Shown in pieces: positions 1-5,675 of a stretch of DNA of 5,971 bases (position 1 is its first letter; every line of letters starts with the position of its first letter). A program made the position numbers and the translations under genes. Source of the stretch: CAZXDS01 sp964639525 (GTDB taxonomy: Bacteria > Bacteroidota > Ignavibacteria > Ignavibacteriales > Melioribacteraceae); assembly GCA_964639525.1 (NCBI GenBank), contig CAZXDS010000204.1, forward strand, positions 1 to 5,971, read 5' to 3'. The notes under the pieces were generated by a model. That model had not been told where the DNA came from. It was given only the letters and a program-made list of their open reading frames with translations, and did no database searches.

Positions 1-751
1 TTCAAAGATAATTTGTTGTTTATCTGTTAGATTTTCTTTGTTTTTAAGCAATGCAGTGAACTATCTCGGCATTTGGTAATTTTTCTTCTGCTACTCTTAA
101 ATAGGCTTTCCACATATCCATACTTATTGTTTTTACCGCTTTTTGTTGTACTTCTGTTAACGACTTTTCTAATAAGGTTTTAACTGATTCTTTCTTCCGT
201 CCTTCTTCTATTTCCAAAACTATCCCTTTTAACGGATCACTGAGAACGCTTACGTATTTATGCCCTTTCCTAAATGACTTTTCATCTATACTCAAATGCT
301 CTATAGTTGTAATTTCTCTCCGTTGTAGTCCTCGCTATACGATTTACCACATTAAAACCGCAACGCATTAGTGCAGATGTTTTTGTTTGATTTTTTGTCG
401 ATAGTAATAAATCTATTACTGCACGTTCAAATAGATGTGTATGCCGTTCGTGCTTTGATGCCCACGGTGGTATTATTGTTACTACCTTGCCGTGGTTGTT
501 CTTTATTCCCGGTAATTTACAACTTATGTATGTCTTGTTTTGTATTGCATCGTATCTAAATGTCGCCATCTTCTCTCAGGCGTGTGGTCATAGATGCTGA
601 ATTGCTCTTTCGTTTCCGGACACTCTGCTGTTTTATCCGTATATTCTATCTTTATTTTTATTGCTTCTGTTTTTCCTATCGTATCTACTGTCTTTACTTC
701 CCAGTCTTTCCCCAAGTGTAACAGTATTTCAAAAAAATCTTTTGTGAACAT
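1..751 (-). pseudogene. ISL3-family transposase, frameshifted and internally deleted, 3' end beyond window
   Basis: This is a DDE transposase relic of the ISL3 family. The start is ATG at 751, preceded by a purine-rich GGGAAAGAA. The N-terminal part carries RRWRHLDTMQYKT, a hallmark of the family; a zinc-binding motif may be degenerate, with only one Cys visible (ECPETK). The frame then changes near 530-541, and the next segment has KNNHGKVVTIIPPWASKHER, LFERAVIDLL and MRCGFNVVNRI. Near 335 it changes back to the first frame (RGLQRREITTIEHL), followed by SIDEKSFRKGH and KTISMDMWKAY, which carry two of the catalytic aspartates. A third break near 50-57 replaces the expected 'VHDKF' continuation by a stop at 44-46. 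A third frame then reads LLKNKENLTDKQQIIFE to the edge. Three independent lesions mean no functional transposase. The family assignment is firm; the lesion positions are accurate to about 10 bases. Confidence 0.88.
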
Positions 752-808
752 TTCTTTCCCTTTTTTATCCCTAATTTAATAGATTTCCATTAAATTCGTG
801 GTAGTACC
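1..808 (-). mobile_element. ISL3-family insertion sequence remnant (one end only)
   Basis: The stretch is almost filled by a decayed ISL3-type transposase and continues beyond the left edge, so only the end upstream of the transposase gene is present. The outer boundary is a guess. Read outward-in on the minus strand, 808-800 gives GGTACTACC, a GG-starting terminus like those usual for this family, 49 bases before the transposase start codon. AT-rich sequence without further IS-like structure follows at 809-834. The opposite terminal repeat and the target duplication lie outside the window, so neither could be checked. The transposase content is secure; the exact end is not. Confidence 0.5.
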
Positions 809-834
809 TTTAATTAAATAATTTTATTTTTAGC

Positions 835-840
835 AGGGGG
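835..840 (+). promoter_or_regulatory. Shine-Dalgarno sequence of the flavoprotein gene
   Basis: AGGGGG ends four bases before the ATG at 845. It is the strongest ribosome binding site in the window; the minus-strand genes have weak or no such motif. An in-frame TAA at 815-817 and this site together fix 845 as the start. This matters because the protein begins with an unusual N-terminal element. Confidence 0.65.
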
Positions 841-844
841 CAAA

Positions 845-1859
845 ATGCCGAAAATTGTAAGTAAGTATTTTAATTGGCTACAGAAAGGAGCACCGGCAGG
901 GGAAGTTGAAAAATATCCTGAAATTGATTCAAATGGAGAAACCTCAGTAAAAGGAATTTACATTATCGGTGATTTAACCGGAATTCCACTTTTAAAACTG
1001 GCAGCGGAAAGCGGTAAAAAAATAATTGACTACCTGACAAGCCAAGAGAGTTTTAATAAAAGTAGTAAAAGTAAAACTGAAAATGATTTACACGATATTG
1101 TTATTATCGGTTCAGGTCCTGCAGGTATTGCAGCAGGAATTGAAGCGAAAAAAAATGGTTTGGATTTTGTAATTCTTGAAGCTGCAAAAAAATTTAATAC
1201 TATTGTAAATTTTCCGAAAGGCAAACATATATATGCTGAGCCGAACGATATTAAGCAGGAGTCTGAAGTACTGATTGAAGACGGTACAAAAGAATCGTTG
1301 CTTACTGATTTGGAAAAACAACTTGAAGGGAAATCACTTCCGGTTAGTGAAGGCGTAACGGTTGAAACAATTTCCAAAGAGAAAAATTATTTTTCTGTTG
1401 AAACTAAAAAAGGGAAATTCAAAGCACTTAAAGTAATTGTAGCAATAGGAAAATCGGGCAATGCACGAATGCTGAAAATACCCGGTGAAGATTTACCGAA
1501 AGTTTATAATCGTTTAATAGATCCTTCAGAATTTAAAGGTCAAAATATTCTTGTAATCGGAGGCGGTGATTCGGCATTGGAAACTGCAATCGCAACGGCG
1601 GAATATGTAGATTTAGTAACGCTCTCATATCGCAAAGCTTCTTTTTCTCGTCCTAAAGAAGGAAATCTAAGCGAGTTAAATGAGCTTATCGGTTCAGGAA
1701 AAATTAATTTGTTGATGTCTTCGTTTGTAAAAGAAATTAAAAATAAAAGTGTTTCAATCATAAAGGAGAACGGTGAGGAAATTGAAATAGATAATTCAGC
1801 GGTGTTCACAATGATTGGAAAAGAACTACCGACTGATTTTTTCAGACGCAGTAAAATAA
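845..1859 (+). CDS. FAD/NAD(P)-dependent oxidoreductase domain with permuted FAD motif; N-terminal half of a flavin/Fe-S fusion, cut by assembly gap
   Basis: 338 residues are visible before the gap. Residues 83-115 form the first Rossmann unit with GSGPAG at 89-94, which binds the ADP part of FAD. Residues 196-205 (KVIVAIGKSG) match the ATG-like motif. GGGDSALE at 239-246 is the second dinucleotide motif, for NAD(P)H. This order is that of the thioredoxin reductase/YpdA group. Unusually, residues 30-65 carry ETSVKGIYIIGDLTGIPLL, the flavin-contacting 'T-x-x-x-G-I-Y-x-x-G-D' element that normally closes such a domain, so the fold looks circularly permuted. There is no cysteine in all 338 residues, so it lacks the CxxC of thioredoxin reductase and must pass electrons elsewhere. 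The reading frame continues into N; any residues read beyond the gap in this frame are spurious. The partner is almost certainly the Fe-S segment after the gap, in the same polypeptide. The acceptor and the pathway are unknown. Confidence 0.85.
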
Positions 1860-1959
1860 NNNNNNNNNNNNNNNNNNNNNNNNNNNNNNNNNNNNNNNNN
1901 NNNNNNNNNNNNNNNNNNNNNNNNNNNNNNNNNNNNNNNNNNNNNNNNNNNNNNNNNNN
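1860..1959. other. Assembly gap of exactly 100 N
   Basis: One hundred undetermined bases in a row. The round number is the usual scaffold placeholder for a gap of unknown length. It falls inside coding sequence: an open frame runs into it from the left, and a different nominal frame runs out of it to the right with no start codon at the edge. The frame difference is therefore not evidence for two genes or a frameshift. Confidence 0.97.
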
Positions 1960-3183
1960 GTCAATGCACTTATTGCATACATTTCGTTTATTGCCGCAAT
2001 TATTATCGGAATTTATTTAACTTATAGATTCATTAAAGAAAAGCGAAATGATTTTGCTTTTGATTGGCAGACTTTCAAGTACGTTTACTTTTTTGTAGTC
2101 GGACTGTTTTTTCTAATTGTATTTTTCGGGCAGAAATATTTTGGATTTTACATAGGCGGAAAGTCGCAGGGGTTTTATTACACGGCGATGTATTCCGTAA
2201 CAATCTTAATATTTGGATTTCGAAGAATAAAAACACACCCAACGAGATATATCAAGCTGCAAACAACAACTCTTATTCTAATTCAAATTTTCACATTGTT
2301 TTTATTGCCCGAATTTATTTTTCCGTATCTTGGTAAAATCGGTGCTCTCGGCGGTTCGGATAGTTTTGTGATGACGCAGATATTTCCGAATCAAAGTTAT
2401 TGGAAAAGTTACGGATTCATTTTAGCGTGGCCTCTTAATCTGTATAATTTGTATAATGGCGACATTACAACATTTTGGTTAGTGTTCAGTATAGTTCAAA
2501 CATTTGTTGTAATTCCATTGATAGTTTATAAATGGGGGAAAGGTGCTTATTGCGGTTGGATTTGTTCCTGCGGCGGTTTAGCCGAAACTCTCGGAGATGA
2601 TTACCGCACACTTGCACCGCATGGAACAAAGGCAAAAAAATGGGAAAATATTGGGCAGTATATTTTGGCTGCTGCATTTTTGGTTACGTTGCTTAAATTG
2701 ATTGGAATACTGTATAAAGTTCCAATTCCGATAATCAACGAAAGTTTTTCATACACAGCAGATTTTTTGCACAATTTTTATTATATAGGAATTGACGTAA
2801 TTTTTGCGGGCGTTTTGGGGATAGGCGTTTACTTTTTTATGAGCGGAAGAATTTGGTGCAGATACGGATGCCCGCTTGCAGCTTGGATGCATATTGTGTC
2901 AAGGTTTTCAAAGTACAGAATATTTTCGGATAAGAAAAAATGTATTTCCTGCAATATTTGTACAAAAGTCTGCCACATGGGAATTGACGTTATGAACTAT
3001 GCAAACAAAGGAATTCCAATGAATGATATTGAATGTGTGAGATGTTCAGCTTGTATTGTTAATTGCCCAACAGAAGTTTTATCTTTCGGTGAACAGCCAA
3101 AAGCTGATTTAAATAATGAATACTACAAATCTCATGAAGTTCCATTTCTTGAATCAGAAGATTGGAAAAGGGGAAGAAAATAA
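1960..3183 (+). CDS. Membrane polyferredoxin (NapH/NosR/CcoG-like) with two [4Fe-4S] clusters; C-terminal half of the same fusion, 5' end in gap
   Basis: The frame is open from the first base after the gap and gives 407 residues (numbered from the gap). An internal ATG at 2188 would discard the first two membrane helices and is unlikely to be the start. Predicted hydrophobic helices lie near 3-22, 40-57, 74-87, 102-124, 171-190, 233-252 and 274-294. After the fifth comes YCGWICSCGG (Cys198, 202, 204), and after the seventh IWCRYGCPL (Cys300, 304). These are the paired Fer4_5-type motifs known from NapH, NosR and CcoG/RdxA. Two ferredoxin motifs follow: Cys328-331-334-338 and Cys359-362-365-369, each CxxCxxCxxxC, predicting two [4Fe-4S] clusters on the cytoplasmic side. 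The C-terminal tail is hydrophilic. Known relatives move electrons between membrane carriers and soluble partners. Here the donor is probably the attached NAD(P)H/FAD domain; the acceptor (quinone, metal or a periplasmic enzyme) cannot be told. No dedicated partner gene is in the window. Confidence 0.88.
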   Translation, partial: VNALIAYISFIAAIIIGIYLTYRFIKEKRNDFAFDWQTFKYVYFFVVGLFFLIVFFGQKYFGFYIGGKSQGFYYTAMYSVTILIFGFRRIKTHPTRYIKLQTTTLILIQIFTLFLLPEFIFPYLGKIGALGGSDSFVMTQIFPNQSYWKSYGFILAWPLNLYNLYNGDITTFWLVFSIVQTFVVIPLIVYKWGKGAYCGWICSCGGLAETLGDDYRTLAPHGTKAKKWENIGQYILAAAFLVTLLKLIGILYKVPIPIINESFSYTADFLHNFYYIGIDVIFAGVLGIGVYFFMSGRIWCRYGCPLAAWMHIVSRFSKYRIFSDKKKCISCNICTKVCHMGIDVMNYANKGIPMNDIECVRCSACIVNCPTEVLSFGEQPKADLNNEYYKSHEVPFLESEDWKRGRK

Positions 3184-3197
3184 GATTATTAAAAGCA

Positions 3198-3228
3198 AAA
3201 AGCTCAATCAATAAATGATTGAGCTTTT
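3198..3228. terminator. Bidirectional intrinsic terminator
   Basis: A perfect 13-bp stem, AAAAGCTCAATCA at 3198-3210 pairing with 3216-3228, closes a five-base loop (ATAAA). The A-run on one side and T-run on the other give a U-tract in both directions. It lies 14 bases after the stop codon of the Fe-S gene (+) and 3 bases after the 3' end of tRNA-Leu (-), so it can end both convergent transcripts. Confidence 0.85.
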
Positions 3229-3231
3229 AAG

Positions 3232-3316
3232 TACCGAAGGCCGGGCTCGAACCGGCACTTGGTTATCCCAAACTGGATTTTGAGTCCAGCGCGTCTACCA
3301 ATTCCGCCACTCCGGC
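3232..3316 (-). tRNA. tRNA-Leu, anticodon CAA
   Basis: An 85-base class II tRNA. The acceptor arm GCCGGAG (3316-3310) pairs with CTTCGGT (3239-3233), with two G-U pairs. The anticodon stem CTGGA/TCCAG encloses the loop CTCAAAA, placing the anticodon CAA at 3282-3280, which reads the Leu codon UUG. A long variable arm (TTGG...CCAA) is the leucine-type feature. The T arm GCCGG/CCGGC carries the loop TTCGAGC. The discriminator is A (3232), as required by leucyl-tRNA synthetase. CCA is not encoded; the genome continues CTT, so the end is added by nucleotidyltransferase. It probably has its own promoter and shares the terminator just downstream. Confidence 0.97.
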
Positions 3317-3321
3317 AAATA

Positions 3322-3345
3322 ATTTACAAAAATAATTTTGTAAAT
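3322..3345 (-). promoter_or_regulatory. Perfect palindrome with Bacteroidetes-type -7 element before tRNA-Leu
   Basis: ATTTACAAAA (3322-3331) and its exact complement (3336-3345) surround four bases, directly upstream of the tRNA 5' end. On the minus strand 3334-3327 reads TATTTTTG, a match to TAnnTTTG, the -7 element of Bacteroidetes promoters. It sits 10 bases before the mature tRNA, a plausible distance for a start point. A TTTG at 3362-3359 could be the -33 element, but the 24-base spacer is longer than the usual 19-21. The palindrome could instead be a repressor site or chance in AT-rich DNA. Confidence 0.35.
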
Positions 3346-3428
3346 ATTGTGTTATTTTCAAAAAATAAGATTATAATTATACGGTAATTGCTAAATAAAA
3401 TCAATTTAAAAATTAGTACGCATTATTC

Positions 3429-3467
3429 GCAGATTGAAAGTTTCGCAACTGAAACTAATCAATCCGC
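3429..3467 (-). terminator. Likely terminator of the gltX-glnS-thioesterase operon
   Basis: On the minus strand, 14 bases after the thioesterase stop codon, the sequence folds into an outer 9-bp stem (3467-3459 with 3437-3429, one G-U pair). A small internal loop (2 and 1 bases) separates it from an inner 6-bp stem (3456-3451 with 3444-3439), closed by a six-base loop. A T-rich run (about 3413-3404 on +, TTTTT on -) follows only after some 14 bases, so this is not a textbook U-tract terminator. It may act as a processing or stability hairpin. Confidence 0.5.
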
Positions 3468-3480
3468 ATTATATTTGATA

Positions 3481-3978
3481 TTAAAAGAACAGATCCTCAC
3501 GGGAACGATCATTTTGGTTGATGCTTAATAATTTGATTTGTTTATCATTTAGTTTAACAAACAATCCCGCTGCTTTTGAATATACTTTTGTTTCATCAAG
3601 GGAACACAGTTTTGCTTTCATCCAAACTTTTCGTCCTTCTGAATTTTCCATCCAAGATTTGATTATTACTTTTTCATGCAACTTAACTGAGGATAAAAAC
3701 TCTACTTCTAATTTTGCAGTAACAACTTTAAAATTATTTAGCCAAGCTGCTGCACCCATCGCTTCGTCAAGCACTGATGAAATTGCTCCGCCGTGTGCAT
3801 GATGGGGCGGACCTTGTGCAAGTTCTCCAAATTTTACTTCTGCATAAAAAATTCGTTCCTTATCGTCAAAATAATACGTGCTTTCTATTCGGTCTTTGCT
3901 TTCCGTTGTAACAAAAGATCTTGGAAGCCTTTTCGTGTTTACACGTTTGAGTGTCTTTAGTTTTTGTTCAATATCCAT
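3481..3978 (-). CDS. PaaI-family hotdog-fold acyl-CoA thioesterase
   Basis: 165 residues, the usual size for a single hotdog domain. The key segment is GPPHHAHGGAISSVLDEAMG at residues 57-75. HGG at 62-64 and the acidic pair Asp71-Glu72 at the start of the long central helix are the catalytic signature of the PaaI/4HBT-II thioesterases, which hydrolyse acyl-CoA or aryl-CoA in the cytoplasm, usually as tetramers. The strands after it (VVTAKLEVEF, KVIIKSWM, GRKVWMKAKL, KAAGLFVKL) complete the sheet. The start is placed at ATG 3978, five bases after the glnS stop. A TTG at 4014 in the same frame would overlap glnS by 31 bases and add 12 residues with no match to the fold. It is the last gene of the gltX-glnS run and probably translationally coupled. 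The substrate cannot be predicted, and nothing here suggests a phenylacetate pathway. Confidence 0.85.
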   Translation of the reverse strand: MDIEQKLKTLKRVNTKRLPRSFVTTESKDRIESTYYFDDKERIFYAEVKFGELAQGPPHHAHGGAISSVLDEAMGAAAWLNNFKVVTAKLEVEFLSSVKLHEKVIIKSWMENSEGRKVWMKAKLCSLDETKVYSKAAGLFVKLNDKQIKLLSINQNDRSREDLFF

Positions 3979-3983
3979 AATAA

Positions 3984-5666
3984 CTATTTGTTTTGTCGAG
4001 CTATTCTCGCCCAAGTATCTCGCAGTGTTACAGTTCTGTTGAAAACTAATTTTTCATCGGTCGAATATTTTGTATCAACACAAAAATAACCGCGTCTTTC
4101 AAACTGAACAATATCTCCCGGTTTTAATTTTTTCAAACTTGGTTCTAATTTGCAGTTATTTAAAATTTTCAATGATTCCGGATTTATAAATTCTTTAAAA
4201 TCTTTTTCTTTATCGCCCAAAGGATTTTCTGCTGTGAAAAGTCTGTCGTACAAACGAATTTCAGTTTCAAAACAGTGCTGAGCAGAAACCCAGTGGATTG
4301 TTCCTTTCACTTTTCTATTGCTATTTGAGGAACCGCTCTTTGTATCAATGTCATACGTACAATGAAGTTCAGTTACTTTTCCGTTTTCATTCTTAATTAC
4401 TTTTTCACATTTGATTATGTAAGCATATCTCAACCTTACTTCACGGTCAGGTGCTAATCTGTGAAATTTGCGATGCGGGATTTCCTGAAAATCTTCTTGC
4501 TCAATAAAAAGCTCTCTGGAAAATGGAATTTTCCTTTTCCCTGCCGATTCGTCTTCCGGATTATTTATCGCTTCTAATTCCTCCATTCTGTCTTCGGGAT
4601 AATTTGTGATAATCACTTTCAACGGATTTAATACCGCCATTCTTCTTTCGGCACGTTTGTTTAAATCTTCCCTAAGGCTAAATTCCAACTGGGCAACGTC
4701 AACAATACTATCACGTTTAACAACACCGATTCTATCGGCAAAATTTCTAATTGATTCAGGTGTGTAACCACGTCTTCTCAATCCCGAAATTGTTGCCATT
4801 CTCGGATCATCCCAACCGTCAACATAATTGCCTTCAACTAATTCTAACAATTTACGTTTGCTCATTACAGTGTAGCTCAAATTCAATCTCGCAAATTCAA
4901 TCTGCTGCGGATGATGAATTCCCAATTCATTAATAAACCAATCGTACAAAGGTCTGTGGTTTTCAAATTCTAGTGTGCAGATAGAATGTGTGATTCCTTC
5001 AATTGAATCGGATTGTCCGTGCGCCCAATCGTACATTGGGTAAATACACCACTTATCTTCGGTTCGATGATGAGTCTCGTGTTTAATTCTGTAAATAATC
5101 GGGTCGCGGAGATTCATATTGGGCGAAGTCATATCAATTTTTGCACGAAGAACGTGTTCGCCGTCTTTGAATTCGCCGTTTTTCATTCGCTCAAATAAAT
5201 CAAGATTTTCCTCAGCATTTCTGTTTCTAAATTTGCTTTCTTTCCCGGGAGAAGTGGGCATTCCGCGATATTCCCTTATTTCATCAAGCGACATTGAATC
5301 GACGTACGCTTTCCCTTTATTTATCAGTACCAAAGCATATTCGTACAATTTATCGAAATAATCGGATGTAAAAAAAAGTCTGTCTTCCCAATCAAAACCG
5401 AGCCAGTGAATATCTTTTTTTATTGAGTCAACATATTCAATATCTTCCTTGCTAGGATTTGTATCATCAAAACGCAAATTACATTTACCGCTGTATTCAT
5501 TAGCCAAACCAAAATTTAAACAAATCGATTTAGCGTGTCCGATATGCAGATAACCGTTTGGCTCCGGTGGGAAACGTGTTTGAACAATTCCACCGTATTT
5601 ATTTGTTTTTAAGTCGTCGTCGATAATTTCTTTAATAAAATTTGAATGTTTTTCTGTCGCTTTCAT
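3984..5666 (-). CDS. glnS: Glutaminyl-tRNA synthetase
   Basis: This class Ic synthetase attaches glutamine to tRNA-Gln in the cytoplasm, at the cost of ATP. It has 560 residues, close to the roughly 550 usual for bacterial GlnRS. RFPPEPNGYLHIGHAKS at 31-47 contains the HIGH signature (41-44), and its Pro-Pro-Glu-Pro lead-in is typical of GlnRS rather than GluRS. DDTNP at 67-71, YPMYDWAHGQSDSIEGITH at 209-227 and CTLEFENHRPLYDW at 230-243 form the active site. VMSKRK at 267-272 is the KMSKS loop. From about residue 340 the two anticodon-binding beta-barrels follow, ending ARIARQNK. There is no C-terminal YqeY fusion. The ATG at 5666 is nine bases after the gltX stop, without a strong ribosome binding site. 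Its presence means Gln-tRNA can be made directly, although a parallel GatCAB route elsewhere in the genome is not excluded. The frame is intact. Confidence 0.97.
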   Translation of the reverse strand: MKATEKHSNFIKEIIDDDLKTNKYGGIVQTRFPPEPNGYLHIGHAKSICLNFGLANEYSGKCNLRFDDTNPSKEDIEYVDSIKKDIHWLGFDWEDRLFFTSDYFDKLYEYALVLINKGKAYVDSMSLDEIREYRGMPTSPGKESKFRNRNAEENLDLFERMKNGEFKDGEHVLRAKIDMTSPNMNLRDPIIYRIKHETHHRTEDKWCIYPMYDWAHGQSDSIEGITHSICTLEFENHRPLYDWFINELGIHHPQQIEFARLNLSYTVMSKRKLLELVEGNYVDGWDDPRMATISGLRRRGYTPESIRNFADRIGVVKRDSIVDVAQLEFSLREDLNKRAERRMAVLNPLKVIITNYPEDRMEELEAINNPEDESAGKRKIPFSRELFIEQEDFQEIPHRKFHRLAPDREVRLRYAYIIKCEKVIKNENGKVTELHCTYDIDTKSGSSNSNRKVKGTIHWVSAQHCFETEIRLYDRLFTAENPLGDKEKDFKEFINPESLKILNNCKLEPSLKKLKPGDIVQFERRGYFCVDTKYSTDEKLVFNRTVTLRDTWARIARQNK

Positions 5667-5675
5667 TTTATCTCA

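Noticed and set aside
44..295. Stand-alone 83-residue protein on the minus strand
   Set aside because: It begins at a TTG in the middle of the transposase catalytic domain (HLSIDEKSF) and is a fragment of the pseudogene.
371..559. Plus-strand open frames at 371-559 and 594-779
   Set aside because: They are antisense to clear transposase coding sequence and encode low-complexity hydrophobic peptides without ribosome binding sites.
1030..1809. Minus-strand open frames antisense to the flavoprotein gene
   Set aside because: The plus strand shows a coherent Rossmann-fold protein here; the antisense products are Ser/Phe/Ile-rich shadows without motifs.
1961..2020. Continuation of the flavoprotein frame across the N run to a stop at 2018-2020
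   Set aside because: The frame across a placeholder gap is arbitrary. The +1-shifted frame at 1960 gives a membrane helix that runs on into the Fe-S protein, so the short tail is spurious.
2188..2190. ATG at 2188 as the start of a separate 331-residue Fe-S protein
   Set aside because: The same frame is open 76 codons upstream to the gap and encodes two further hydrophobic helices; no ribosome binding site precedes the ATG.
2064..2336. Plus-strand 90-codon open frame overlapping the Fe-S gene
   Set aside because: It is out of frame with membrane-helix coding sequence and has no recognisable domain.
3346..3428. A possible small gene or RNA between tRNA-Leu and the thioesterase operon
   Set aside because: The stretch is AT-rich, with stops in all frames and no conserved fold beyond the two hairpins listed.
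4751..5361. Plus-strand open frames inside glnS
   Set aside because: They are antisense to highly conserved synthetase motifs and have no start signals.
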